Positions 9,702 through 18,663 of a DNA stretch of 64,000 nucleotides are shown here, piece by piece. This DNA comes from Acinetobacter pittii. Lineage in GTDB: Bacteria; Pseudomonadota; Gammaproteobacteria; Pseudomonadales; Moraxellaceae. A model generated the notes under the pieces. The model was not told the DNA's origin and made no database searches. It saw only the letters and a list, made by a program, of their open reading frames with translations. The translations under genes and the position numbers were made by a program. The stretch covers positions 992,001 through 1,056,000 of the forward strand of contig NZ_CP139286.1 in NCBI RefSeq assembly GCF_034067285.1. The letters run 5' to 3'. Every line of letters starts with the position of its first letter. The stretch's first letter is position 1.

Positions 9702-12464
9702 ATGTTTATGCAGTTTAAACAACTGACTCTCTCCCTGTGTATTCTTGGTTTAAGTGCTGCATCTTGGGCACAAACTACATTAGTAAAAAGTAAGCAAAAT
9801 ATTGAGGAATATAAATTAGATAATGGTTTTCGGATTGTTTTAGCACCGAATGCCAAAGAAAATAAAATCTTTATTAATACCATTTATTTAACTGGTTCAT
9901 TAAATGACCCGCAAGGCAAAAGTGGCTTGGCTCATTTGCTTGAGCACTTGGCTTTTAAAGGGACTAAAAATGTTAAAGGGGAAGAATTCCAGCGCCGTTT
10001 AGATCAATATACATTGATGACAAACGCCAGTACGGATTATTATTCAACAAAATATACCAATATCGTTCGTCCAGAGAAAACTGCGCTTGATCAGGTGCTG
10101 TATCTTGAATCTGAACGTATGGATAAATTAGTTCTTCAAGAAAAATTTGTTCCTTCTGAAATTGAAATCGTAAAGCGCGAACGTGAAGTCCGTATGGATC
10201 AGCCATTTGCTGTGCTGATGGATCAAATGTGGAAGTCAGCTTACGGTAATCAATATCTAGGACGTTTACCGATTGGTGATTTGCCTGAGCTTAAATCTAT
10301 TAAGATGCCTGAATTAAACCAGTTCTATCGTAGCTGGTATGCGCCTAATAATGCAGTCATGGTGATTTCAGGTAAGTTCGATAAAACAGATGTATTAAAA
10401 ACAATTGACCAATATTTTAGTCCAATTGCGGCACGAGAGGTTCCAAAACCTGTACAGATTCCTGTACTTGACTCTACAAAAATAAAAAATCGTCAGTTCA
10501 TGGTGAAAAAGGGAAGTGATCTGGCTAAATTCCATATCTATATGAATGGTAAAAATACCAAAATTCAGCCAACACTCGCTTTAGCCCCTTTGTTATATAC
10601 CATGCAGCCAAGTGGTCATTTATATCAGGACATGGTTGAAACGGGCATTACCACAAATGTAGAGTCTAGCACTTGGTTAGACCAAGATTTTAATGTGGTG
10701 TTTTTAGGCGCGATTTATTCACCAAGTAATGATCCTAAAAAAGTTGAAAGCTCTTTGCTAGCGGGCATTGAAAAAGGGAAGCCTTTTACCGAAGTTGAAT
10801 TAAATCGTGTTAAAAGTTTAATGAAAACTCAAGGTGACCTAATCACGAAAGATGCGGTAGCACTGGGGTCACGTTTAAGTGATTACACCGTTGCTGGCGG
10901 GCAGTGGGATCAATATTTTAAAGATTTAGATTTGGTAGAAAAAGTTAAGCTAGATGAAGTAAATCAAACTTTAAAACAGTTCCTTGTAGCTGAGCATCGT
11001 ATTGATGGTGAAATTCTACCAACGCCTGAAGACCAGAAAAAAGCTCAACAGCAAAATTCAAAAGAGATCCCTAAAACTCTAGATCAGGTAGAAGTAAAGG
11101 CCGAGCCTTTAAAAGATCCAAAGGTATATCAACAAGAAGTTGCAGAGTTTTTAAAAACTTCAAAGCAATATGTTGAAAGTAATGAGAAAAAGATTATCCG
11201 TGGAAAACTGAAAAATGGAATGAAATATGCCTTATTCCCGGTTGAAACACGTGATGATCGTACTTATGCAACGATTACTATGGACTTCGGGACAGAAAAA
11301 TCTTTATTTAATAAAGGTACGGTAGTTGATTTAACCTCATACTTATTGCTTCGTGGTTCTGATAAATATAGTTTGCAAGATATTGCCGATAAGTCGATTG
11401 ATGCCGGCGGCGCTGCTTATGCAAGTGCTGACGGCAATGGCATGACGATTAACATTCAGTCTAAATCAGAAAAATTTGATGAGTTTTTCAAGTTTGTTCT
11501 TGATGTGATGAAAAATCCGAAATTTGAGCAATCTCAATTTGATTTAATTAAATCGCAAAGCTTATCAAGCCTTGATCGTCCTTATACCGAGCCAGATGTA
11601 GTAGCAGGCTTAACACTTTCACGTTTGCTTGAAGAATACCAACCGGGTGATTTGCGTTATCACTTTGAACCTGAACTGGCAAAACAGCAGTTGAAAAATG
11701 CAACTCAAGAGCAAGTGAAAGAGTTGTATGAACGTTTCTTTGCAATGAACCACGCTCAAATTGCCATTACAGGCGAATTTGATGCGAAAAAGATGCAGAA
11801 ATTACTGAATCAGGAATTTGGTCGTTGGAACGGTAAACAGCCATATCAAAAAATCTTGATTGATCACGTTGATTTTCCAGCACAGAAAGTTCATGTTTTA
11901 TCTGAGCAACGTGAATTTGGTAGCTACCAAAGCGTACTGTCACTGCCAGTTGGGAAAAACCATCCAGATGCATCTGCTCTTATTTTAATGAACTATATTT
12001 TAGGCGAATCTCAAATTTCCTCACGTTTGGCTCAAGAGCTTCGTGAGAAAAATGCACTAGTTTATGGTTTTGGAAGTGGGCTGCAACTTGACCGTGATAC
12101 GAATGTAGGGGCTTTGAGTATTAGTGCAAATTATACTTCGGGTCGTTCAGCCCAAGTGTCTGCATCAATACATAAAGTGTTGAATGACTTGGTGAAAAAC
12201 GGTGTAACTGAGCAAGAACTTCAAGCTGCTAAAGCAGATATCATGAAGAAACGAGTTACGGCATTAGAAGATGAACGTAATATTCATGGGATGTTAAATC
12301 TACAGCTTGAAACAGACAAAACATTGCAAGACCGAATTCGTCATGATCAAGAGTTAACTAAATTGACTGTTGCGGACGTCAATAGAGTAATTAAAAAGTA
12401 TATTAAACCTGAGCATTTGGTCGAAGTGATGGCTGATCAATATGGTCAGGCAGCAAAAAAATAA
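9702..12464 (+). CDS. M16 family zinc metallopeptidase, periplasmic, two-lobed
   Basis: A 920-residue pitrilysin-type protease. A signal peptide is visible at the N-terminus (basic QFKQLTLSLCILGLSAAS ending near WAQT), so it should act in the periplasm or envelope. The inverted zinc motif HLLEHLAFKGT near residues 81-91 supplies both His ligands and the catalytic Glu. The second half repeats the fold without an HxxEH motif, as in paired active/inactive M16 lobes. Substrate is unknown; homologues degrade peptides. A second ATG six bases downstream is equally possible as the start, and neither has a clear ribosome site. It ends at a bidirectional terminator. Confidence 0.92.
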   Translation: MFMQFKQLTLSLCILGLSAASWAQTTLVKSKQNIEEYKLDNGFRIVLAPNAKENKIFINTIYLTGSLNDPQGKSGLAHLLEHLAFKGTKNVKGEEFQRRLDQYTLMTNASTDYYSTKYTNIVRPEKTALDQVLYLESERMDKLVLQEKFVPSEIEIVKREREVRMDQPFAVLMDQMWKSAYGNQYLGRLPIGDLPELKSIKMPELNQFYRSWYAPNNAVMVISGKFDKTDVLKTIDQYFSPIAAREVPKPVQIPVLDSTKIKNRQFMVKKGSDLAKFHIYMNGKNTKIQPTLALAPLLYTMQPSGHLYQDMVETGITTNVESSTWLDQDFNVVFLGAIYSPSNDPKKVESSLLAGIEKGKPFTEVELNRVKSLMKTQGDLITKDAVALGSRLSDYTVAGGQWDQYFKDLDLVEKVKLDEVNQTLKQFLVAEHRIDGEILPTPEDQKKAQQQNSKEIPKTLDQVEVKAEPLKDPKVYQQEVAEFLKTSKQYVESNEKKIIRGKLKNGMKYALFPVETRDDRTYATITMDFGTEKSLFNKGTVVDLTSYLLLRGSDKYSLQDIADKSIDAGGAAYASADGNGMTINIQSKSEKFDEFFKFVLDVMKNPKFEQSQFDLIKSQSLSSLDRPYTEPDVVAGLTLSRLLEEYQPGDLRYHFEPELAKQQLKNATQEQVKELYERFFAMNHAQIAITGEFDAKKMQKLLNQEFGRWNGKQPYQKILIDHVDFPAQKVHVLSEQREFGSYQSVLSLPVGKNHPDASALILMNYILGESQISSRLAQELREKNALVYGFGSGLQLDRDTNVGALSISANYTSGRSAQVSASIHKVLNDLVKNGVTEQELQAAKADIMKKRVTALEDERNIHGMLNLQLETDKTLQDRIRHDQELTKLTVADVNRVIKKYIKPEHLVEVMADQYGQAAKK

Positions 12465-12477
12465 AGTCTTCTCGCAA

Positions 12478-12507
12478 ATAAAAAGCCACTGAATCGTGGC
12501 TTTTTAT
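12478..12507. terminator. Bidirectional terminator between convergent genes
   Basis: AAAAAGCCAC / GTGGCTTTTT around TGAATC, with A and T runs on both sides. It can serve both the M16 protease gene (+) and the DUF3144 gene (-). Confidence 0.88.
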
Positions 12508-12525
12508 TTGGATTTTTAAATCATA

Positions 12526-12909
12526 TTAATGATCGTGTTTATGCGCGTGAAAATCTTCATTTTTACGGAAACGTAAATAATTTTCGAATTGCTCACAATA
12601 CTCATCGAAGTTATCTTCAAGCATCATTTGAAATTGTTGAAGAAGGTAAGACATGACCTGATCTTTCGCATCACGCATTTCATTACCATCTTTAAAGTTA
12701 TTTGCTGCCACCCATGTGTTGAAGCGGGCAGTAGCAAACAACATCGCAGCACTCACTTGACCACGTAACTCAGCTGGATCAACTTTTTTATCTTTTGGCG
12801 GGCGGCAAAAATCATTAGCCTGTTTAATAAATTCATCCGCACGCTCAAAGAAAACAGCATTTAACGCTTCTTCTTCAGTAATATCTGTTGCATTAATCTT
12901 TTGAGACAT
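12526..12909 (-). CDS. DUF3144 family protein
   Basis: A small cytoplasmic acidic protein of 127 residues without signal peptide or membrane span. The segment EEALNAVFFERADEFIKQAN followed by STAMLFATARFNTWVA-like sequence (here AAMLFATARFNTWVAA) and a conserved C-terminal helix fit the DUF3144 family of gammaproteobacteria, whose function is unknown. The C-terminus is His-rich (HAHKHDH), which could bind metal, but that is speculation. GGGAATAA precedes the ATG. It is divergent from the unknown gene at 13017. Confidence 0.78.
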   Translation of the reverse strand: MSQKINATDITEEEALNAVFFERADEFIKQANDFCRPPKDKKVDPAELRGQVSAAMLFATARFNTWVAANNFKDGNEMRDAKDQVMSYLLQQFQMMLEDNFDEYCEQFENYLRFRKNEDFHAHKHDH

Positions 12910-13016
12910 GACTTATTCCCGCAAAAATAGAGCTGCTTATTATAGGCAAACGCTTGCAGAAACAAAACCTTTGACTTAGTCTGTAAATAGCCTAAGTATT
13001 GGTAGGAGAGAATAAT

Positions 13017-13649
13017 ATGCAAGATGCAATTGCGATTCAAAGTTTAAAAACAGATACTGCTTTATTACGACAGCATGTTTTTCCACCTCAATATTTAGAA
13101 CATGTTGAAGGGTTGCCAATTTATTATGGCTTGCAAAAAGAAGTCGAAAATTATTACCAACAATGGCAGGGCCTAATTGAAAGGGCACAAGAGCTTTTTC
13201 AGCCATTTATGGAAGATGAATTACCAGATGCTATTCATTTACCAAGTCACTTAAATTTACCGCTATTCTTTTTTCATGTAGACCGAATTCGGATTAATAA
13301 AACACGCGCAAAAGAATCTAAAACTTTCCGCGGTGTAGCGAGTCTTATTGAAAAATGTGGACAGTTTGAAACAGACCAGATATTTACGATGCAAGAATGG
13401 TTGCAAAGTGACGATACCGCGGCTCTAGTTGCTCACCGTGAATTCATTGATTTAAGAACTTATGTGTTTCAACATGGGCAAAGTGAATATACCCGTTCAC
13501 GGTTTTATACCAATGGGATTGTGCTAGGGGTTGAACCGCATTTTAAATTGGTCGATGCTCGTGATAAACCAAGAAAGCAGCGCAGTGATAGCTATAGTGA
13601 TCCGTTAGCAGATAACGGTGTATGGAAAGTATTTGGTAAGTATCGATAA
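13017..13649 (+). CDS. Protein of unknown function, 210 residues
   Basis: I do not recognise this family. The product is soluble, without signal peptide or membrane span, and contains a Trp/Gln-rich helical region (ENYYQQWQGLIERAQELFQP) and a basic C-terminus with a DARDKPRKQRSDSYSD segment and the end GVWKVFGKYR. The ATG at 13017 is chosen because AGGAG lies eight bases upstream; a TTG at 12999 would lengthen it by six residues. The stop codon is embedded in the stem of the terminator that follows. Intact length, good ribosome site and codon use like its neighbours support a real gene. Confidence 0.8.
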   Translation: MQDAIAIQSLKTDTALLRQHVFPPQYLEHVEGLPIYYGLQKEVENYYQQWQGLIERAQELFQPFMEDELPDAIHLPSHLNLPLFFFHVDRIRINKTRAKESKTFRGVASLIEKCGQFETDQIFTMQEWLQSDDTAALVAHREFIDLRTYVFQHGQSEYTRSRFYTNGIVLGVEPHFKLVDARDKPRKQRSDSYSDPLADNGVWKVFGKYR

Positions 13650-13680
13650 AAAGTCGCTGCATGTTTACAGCGACTTTTTA
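13648..13680. terminator. Bidirectional terminator between convergent genes
   Basis: AAAAAGTCGCTG / CAGCGACTTTTT around CATGTTTA. It serves the unknown gene ending at 13649, whose TAA is in the 5' arm, and the CYTH-CHAD gene on the minus strand. Confidence 0.88.
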
Positions 13681-13684
13681 TAAA

Positions 13685-15148
13685 TTACCAGAAAGTTTCA
13701 GTCTGACTAAAGGTTTGTAAAGCTTTTGCTGAACGCTTTTGTAGCTGCGGCTGTTTGGCTTTTACCCAGCCTAGAGCAAACCAGAAAGATGAGTCATTTT
13801 CAATAGCTTTATTGAAAATACCTTCTGCAATAAATAAGTCGTTATAGTGGCCTAAAGTGTTTTGTACAGGTTGTAGCTGTTTTAAATATTGCTGTACTTT
13901 TTTGTTTGAATAAAGACTTGAAATAAATTCAACACAATAACGTAACTGCTTAGCTTGCTTTCTTATTTTGTGCTGTTCAACAACTTCAAGCTCAGAGAAA
14001 TGGTCAGCATGGCTAATCACTTTATGATGTAACTTATCTAAACTCTTTTTAATATGTTTTTTTAACCCACCAGTTTTGTTCTCTGAATCTTCTTCTGAAT
14101 AAGCAAATGCTAATAAATCAAGTAATAGCTTAATCGTGTCCGCAGAGGTAAAGATTGTTGAAAGTTCTTTTGAGGGCTGGGCTGAAACTGGTAGTAAAAG
14201 TTCAGGTGAACCGTGTTGTTGAATAACAGGTAACACTTCGGTGCGAATAGCATCTTCATCACGAGTGTCTCCAAGTTTACGGAAAAGCTCAGCAATTTGT
14301 TCTTCCCAAAGTGGATTTAGCTCGCCTGACCAACCAGCGAAATGCTTAAGCGCACTACGTAAACGACGTAAGCTTACACGTGCCTGATGAATATGCTCAG
14401 CTTCAGCAACGCCATCGGCAATGACAGCCATATTTGGCAAGAACTGTTCCAAACAGTTTTCAACAATCTTTTTTAAAGCCTGTTCAGCAGTAATATCTTT
14501 ATTTAGTGTCAGAGCTTTGGCATGAACAGCAGGTGAGGTAGCTTGCCCTAGTGCTAATAAGTTGCCACGCTCAGCTTTACTTCTTACATCAAGCCAAAGT
14601 GAGTAACGATTAATCCATTGCTGTGCAAATTGAATAAGCGTTTTCACTGGACCTTGCTTGAGTTCAAATTCGACTTCGCAAATTACACTTTGTGCATCCG
14701 CCGTTTTTACCACACCATCATCTAAACAAACTTCAATCGCTGTATTATCTGCTTCAAATACGTGGTAGGTACGCTGTACATCGGTCTCAAACTGCAAACT
14801 CAATTTTTCAGCGTGTGCTCCTAAAGCTGTATTAATTAAATCCATGACTACTTTATTATCTTGATATAACTCAAGGTTTAAGTCAGGTTCTTGCTCACAC
14901 TTACCTAAATGAATTTCTTCTTCAACACGGTGAAGATGGCTTTGACCTGCAGCTTTAAATGTTTGTACCCATTGATCATCTTCTTTACGTAGACGTAGAG
15001 CCATACCATTTTTTGCAAGCAGTCGATCAGGAGTATCGTAATACTTTGCTTGTAAGTGAATATTTTTTGCTTTATGTTTTTTTAAGTATTGCTGGACAGT
15101 TTTTTTCTTCGATTCAGGTAACTGAAACTTTAGCTCGACTTCGACCAT
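13685..15148 (-). CDS. CYTH-CHAD domain inorganic triphosphatase (YgiF-like)
   Basis: Predicted to hydrolyse inorganic triphosphate. The N-terminal CYTH tunnel domain (about residues 1-200) starts with VEVELKF, the ExExK metal/triphosphate motif, and has further acidic/basic strands such as LRLRKEDDQWVQTFK. The C-terminal CHAD domain (about 210-487) is alpha-helical with conserved His/Arg pairs, including IHQARVSLRRLRSAL and HKIRKQAKQLRYCVEF; CHAD domains bind polyphosphate. At 487 residues it is somewhat longer than E. coli YgiF (433). AGGGAGA lies seven bases before the ATG. It is a single gene, divergent from the DUF962 gene. Confidence 0.9.
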   Translation of the reverse strand: MVEVELKFQLPESKKKTVQQYLKKHKAKNIHLQAKYYDTPDRLLAKNGMALRLRKEDDQWVQTFKAAGQSHLHRVEEEIHLGKCEQEPDLNLELYQDNKVVMDLINTALGAHAEKLSLQFETDVQRTYHVFEADNTAIEVCLDDGVVKTADAQSVICEVEFELKQGPVKTLIQFAQQWINRYSLWLDVRSKAERGNLLALGQATSPAVHAKALTLNKDITAEQALKKIVENCLEQFLPNMAVIADGVAEAEHIHQARVSLRRLRSALKHFAGWSGELNPLWEEQIAELFRKLGDTRDEDAIRTEVLPVIQQHGSPELLLPVSAQPSKELSTIFTSADTIKLLLDLLAFAYSEEDSENKTGGLKKHIKKSLDKLHHKVISHADHFSELEVVEQHKIRKQAKQLRYCVEFISSLYSNKKVQQYLKQLQPVQNTLGHYNDLFIAEGIFNKAIENDSSFWFALGWVKAKQPQLQKRSAKALQTFSQTETFW

Positions 15149-15319
15149 AATATATCTCCCTGAATCAGGTATTTAGACTATCTTGAATAAGTATAATAGC
15201 TTAGCGTTAAAAATAATGATTTTGATAGAGAAAGTTACAATCAAACATATGACGCTACACTTTTATTTAGGTGTACAATCAGGTGACGTTTTGATCAAAT
15301 AAAAATCAGGAAGATGATC

Positions 15320-15697
15320 GTGAATGCACCAATAAACTTTAGCCATGAAGCTCAGCCAGAGTTTGAATTACCGATTAAAAACTATCAGGACTTTTATCGT
15401 TTTTATTTAACTGAACACCGTAACATCATGAGCAGACGCTTACATGTGGTGGGTAGCAGTATTGGCATATACTTTTTTTCAAAAGCAATTCGTAAGAAAC
15501 AGGCCAAATATGTGCTCTATGGTTTGGTAGCTGGTTATGCAAATGCCTGGGTTGGACATTTTGTGTTTGAAAAAAATAAACCTGCCAGTTTTAAACAGCC
15601 TTTTTATAGTTTTATTTCTGATTGGCGAATGTTGTCGGATGTTGCACGTGGCCGTTTGAGTTTGGTTGATCGTAAGTTTGATAAAATTCCGAGTTAA
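15320..15697 (+). CDS. DUF962/Mpo1-like membrane protein
   Basis: A small protein matching the DUF962 (Mpo1/YGL010w-like) family. The motifs SRRLHVVGSS, followed by a short hydrophobic span, and GYANAWVGHFVFEKNKPASF are characteristic. The conserved His residues resemble those of yeast Mpo1, an Fe(II) dioxygenase of 2-hydroxy fatty acids; a similar reaction in bacteria is only an inference. The GTG at 15320 is preferred because AGGAAG ends six bases upstream; the ATG at 15314 overlaps that site too closely. There may be two short membrane hairpins. Confidence 0.82.
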   Translation: MNAPINFSHEAQPEFELPIKNYQDFYRFYLTEHRNIMSRRLHVVGSSIGIYFFSKAIRKKQAKYVLYGLVAGYANAWVGHFVFEKNKPASFKQPFYSFISDWRMLSDVARGRLSLVDRKFDKIPS

Positions 15698-15718
15698 TTT
15701 TTACTTTTATTCTCATTA

Positions 15719-15754
15719 TACCGATTGGTACTGGTAGACCTAGATCAATCGGTA
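15719..15754. repeat. Inverted repeat between the DUF962 gene and thiE
   Basis: TACCGATTG and CAATCGGTA form perfect nine-base arms separated by 18 bases. No T run follows on either strand, so it is not a standard terminator. It lies just upstream of a TATACT sequence at 15777 that could be the thiE -10 element. Confidence 0.5.
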
Positions 15755-15812
15755 CTTATGATGTCCTATAAATCCGTTATACTAGCCAAGTTTTTTAAAG
15801 CGAGAGTAGAGT

Positions 15813-16424
15813 ATGCGCGGTTTATATCTCATTACCAATGATGACCCAATCCAATTATTATTAGAAAAATTAGACGCCGCGCTCGCAACTCGTCAGGTCG
15901 CAATTTTACAGTATCGTCGCAAAAAAGTAGACAAAGCAGATCAACCTGCTGAAGTTGAACACATCAAATTATTATGTGAAAAATATCAGGTTCCTTTTGT
16001 GATTAATGACGATCTGAAACTGGCTGCTCAGTTTGGATTAGGTGTGCATTTAGGTCAAAGTGACGGTGAAATTACCGATGCAACAGCGCAATTACCAGAA
16101 GGCGTCATTATTGGTCGTACTTGCCTGAACTCTTTAGAGCTTGCACAAAAAGCAATTGCCGATGGGGCGACTTATATTGCATTTGGTGCGGTTTACGCGA
16201 CTTCTACAAAACCTGAAGCAGGTAATGTCGGTATTGAAGTGATTAAGCAAGCAGCAGCTCAATATGATGTACCAATTTGTGCGATTGGTGGTTTAACTGT
16301 TGAAAACTCACAATCTGTGATTGAGGCCGGGGCTGACCTCTGTGCAGTCATTAGTGATATATTAGGCCGATCAACTGCTGAAATTCCTGCCCGTGTACAG
16401 GCCTGGGCACAATTATTTTCTTAA
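15813..16424 (+). CDS. thiE: Thiamine-phosphate synthase
   Basis: Couples HMP pyrophosphate and HET phosphate to thiamine monophosphate. The 203-residue TIM barrel shows the family signatures: FVINDDLKLAAQFGLGVHLGQSD, IGRTCLNS, FGAVYATSTKPEAG (pyrophosphate loop) and a C-terminal CAIGGLTVENSQSVIEAGADLCAVIS. It is followed 42 bp later by hemL with no terminator between, so the two are probably co-transcribed. No TPP riboswitch-like structure is visible upstream. Confidence 0.95.
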   Translation: MRGLYLITNDDPIQLLLEKLDAALATRQVAILQYRRKKVDKADQPAEVEHIKLLCEKYQVPFVINDDLKLAAQFGLGVHLGQSDGEITDATAQLPEGVIIGRTCLNSLELAQKAIADGATYIAFGAVYATSTKPEAGNVGIEVIKQAAAQYDVPICAIGGLTVENSQSVIEAGADLCAVISDILGRSTAEIPARVQAWAQLFS

Positions 16425-16466
16425 GCTTTCAAAATTATTTTTTAGATATTTAAGACGAGCATTTCC

Positions 16467-17765
16467 ATGAGTTTATCTCCAAAGCAAGAACAGTTATTTA
16501 AACAAGCCAGTAAACACATTCCAGGTGGTGTGAACTCTCCAGTACGTGCCTTTAATGGCGTTGGAGGAACACCGGTTTTCATCGAGAAAGCTAAAGGTGC
16601 TTATTTGTGGGATGTCGATGGTAAGCGTTATGTTGACTATGTTGGTTCTTGGGGACCAATGATTTTGGGTCATGCTCATCCAGAAATTATTAAAGCAGTA
16701 CAAACAGCCGCAGAAGATGGTTTAAGTTTTGGTGCGCCGACTGTTCACGAAACAACGTTGGCAGATATTATCTGTGAAATCATGCCATCAATTGAATTGG
16801 TGCGTATGACGAACTCTGGTACAGAAGCGACCATGACGGCTATTCGTTTAGCACGTGGTTATACTGGCCGTGACAAGATTGTGAAGTTTGAAGGTTGCTA
16901 CCATGGTCACTCAGACTCACTCTTAGTAAAAGCAGGTTCGGGCTTACTCACTTTAGGTGAGGGTGAGCCGACTTCGAAAGGTGTACCTGTTGATTTTGCT
17001 AAACACACCTTAACGCTGCCTTACAATGATATTGCTGCATTAAAAGAATGTTTTGCTAAGTTCGGCCATGAAATTGCGGGTGTTATTATTGAGCCTGTCG
17101 CAGGTAACATGAATATGGTGAAACCAATTGACGGTTTCTTACAAGCCATTCGTGATATTTGTGATGAATATAAATCTGTATTCATTATCGATGAAGTGAT
17201 GACAGGCTTTCGCGTTGCACTCGGCGGTGCACAATCGGTATATAACGTTAAACCTGATTTAACCACTTTAGGTAAAATTATTGGTGCAGGTCTACCAGTT
17301 GGTGCGTTTGGTGGTAAACGTGAAATCATGGAATGTATCGCACCTTTAGGTGGGGTATATCAAGCAGGTACATTATCTGGTAACCCACTTGCTATGCGTG
17401 CTGGTATTGAGATGTTCACGCATCTTCGCCAACCAGACTTTTATAGCAACTTATCTGCTCAACTTGAAAAGTTACTTGCAGGCCTACAAGCTGCAGCTGA
17501 TGAAGCGGGTATTCCATTTAAGACTCAGCAAGCTGGCGCAATGTTTGGTCTGTATTTTACCGACCAAGAAGATATTACAAGCTTTGACTCTATGTTGGCC
17601 TGTGACATTGAAGCTTTCAAAAAGTTCTTCCATGGTATGTTAAAACGTGGAGTCAACTTAGCACCGTCTGCGTTTGAAGCTGGCTTCATTTCATCTGCTC
17701 ATTCAGACGAAGATATCGAGTTTACGATTCAGGCTGCGAAAGAAACATTCGCTGAAATGAAGTAA
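16467..17765 (+). CDS. hemL: Glutamate-1-semialdehyde 2,1-aminomutase
   Basis: PLP enzyme that makes 5-aminolevulinate from glutamate-1-semialdehyde in the C5 route to haem. At 432 residues it is full length. It opens with the typical [18 protein letters not shown], has [17 protein letters not shown] and GCYHGHSDS in the PLP region, [11 protein letters not shown] with the Asp that holds the PLP ring, and [18 protein letters not shown] with the Schiff-base Lys. It follows thiE closely and ends in a strong terminator. Confidence 0.97.
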   Translation: MSLSPKQEQLFKQASKHIPGGVNSPVRAFNGVGGTPVFIEKAKGAYLWDVDGKRYVDYVGSWGPMILGHAHPEIIKAVQTAAEDGLSFGAPTVHETTLADIICEIMPSIELVRMTNSGTEATMTAIRLARGYTGRDKIVKFEGCYHGHSDSLLVKAGSGLLTLGEGEPTSKGVPVDFAKHTLTLPYNDIAALKECFAKFGHEIAGVIIEPVAGNMNMVKPIDGFLQAIRDICDEYKSVFIIDEVMTGFRVALGGAQSVYNVKPDLTTLGKIIGAGLPVGAFGGKREIMECIAPLGGVYQAGTLSGNPLAMRAGIEMFTHLRQPDFYSNLSAQLEKLLAGLQAAADEAGIPFKTQQAGAMFGLYFTDQEDITSFDSMLACDIEAFKKFFHGMLKRGVNLAPSAFEAGFISSAHSDEDIEFTIQAAKETFAEMK

Positions 17766-17767
17766 GC

Positions 17768-17794
17768 AAAAAGCCCGTGTTAAACGGGCTTTTT
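17768..17794 (+). terminator. Intrinsic terminator after hemL
   Basis: AAAAAGCCCGT / ACGGGCTTTTT with a five-base GTTAA loop and terminal T run. Confidence 0.88.
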
Positions 17795-17826
17795 AATTTG
17801 AGCTATTTTTATATTTGTAGAGAATA

Positions 17827-18531
17827 ATGTTTTACCCCTTACCTCGAAAAATCCAATTAGCAACAAGTACTTCAAATTGGTCAATTGAGTCTACGCAAAG
17901 TATATTGCTATTGGTTGGGCTCAATGAGCTTAGAGTACGACCAGATTGGTCTGAGCAACCATTGGCACACCATTTAGAACTGTTGAGTAAACGAGCGCAA
18001 TCACTCGAAATTCCAGTTATTTTTATAGATACAGCTCAGCTTCAACAAACCATGTTGGAGCTTGGTCAGCGTTTGTCATCAAATACTCAGGCTCAAGTTA
18101 TGATGGCAGGTGATTTGTCTCCTCTATTTAAGCAAGTCATGCAGCTTGTTTTATCGATTACAGATCAAGTCAGTGTGGTAAACGATGCAATCTTGGCGAG
18201 TAGCTTAGAGCAGCATATCCAATGGGTTGAAAAGATCAGTTTTGACTCCATTCAACATGTAAACACAAAGACTTTAATACGCTTATGGTCTTTAAGTGCG
18301 CCATCTTCCTATATCTTGTCAGATAAAGGAATTTTATTGGCAATTGCTGAACAGGTGGGGCGACATCCTATGGAGATCCATCCGGAAATTGATTTAAGAA
18401 ACTACGGACTAGATCAGTCTGCTGTTAATTATCTGGCCGATCTATGGCGTGCAAATGGTGCGAGATTGAGCGCAGAAGAGTTAATGCAAGCACCGACATT
18501 GCAACATATTATGCAGTTATTGAAGCAATGA
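17827..18531 (+). CDS. Degenerate EntB-like protein (pseudo-isochorismatase plus pseudo-aryl carrier domain)
   Basis: A 234-residue protein that aligns along its length with EntB, the bifunctional isochorismatase/aryl carrier protein (about 285 residues). ILLLVGLNE (26-34) matches the first catalytic strand ALLIHDMQD, but the catalytic Asp is Gly31. IPVIFIDTAQ (62-71) and VMMAGDLSPLFK (91-102) follow the same order; about 50 residues around the EntB catalytic Lys are missing, and the region of the family's Cys lacks it. The C-terminal 50 residues (NYGLDQSAVNYLADLWR) match the carrier motif NYGLDSxxxxxLAxxWR, but the phosphopantetheine Ser is Gln197, with a Ser next to it. No siderophore genes are nearby. 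Most likely a conserved pseudoenzyme or unrecognised protein-binding module; function unknown. The alignment is from memory of EntB. Confidence 0.68.
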   Translation: MFYPLPRKIQLATSTSNWSIESTQSILLLVGLNELRVRPDWSEQPLAHHLELLSKRAQSLEIPVIFIDTAQLQQTMLELGQRLSSNTQAQVMMAGDLSPLFKQVMQLVLSITDQVSVVNDAILASSLEQHIQWVEKISFDSIQHVNTKTLIRLWSLSAPSSYILSDKGILLAIAEQVGRHPMEIHPEIDLRNYGLDQSAVNYLADLWRANGARLSAEELMQAPTLQHIMQLLKQ

Positions 18532-18663
18532 CTGCCGATAGGGGCGAAGTGATCCATATTATTTGCAAATTCTGCTGTTAATTTACCCGAACGGCATTGT
18601 AATTCGGACGTAAGCTTTTTATTATTGCCCGCTTGTTTTTCATCTTACCTTGGGAATACAACT

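Noticed and set aside
15755..15812. Possible TPP riboswitch before thiE
   Set aside because: The leader is too short and lacks the conserved CUGAGA-type core of the thi box.
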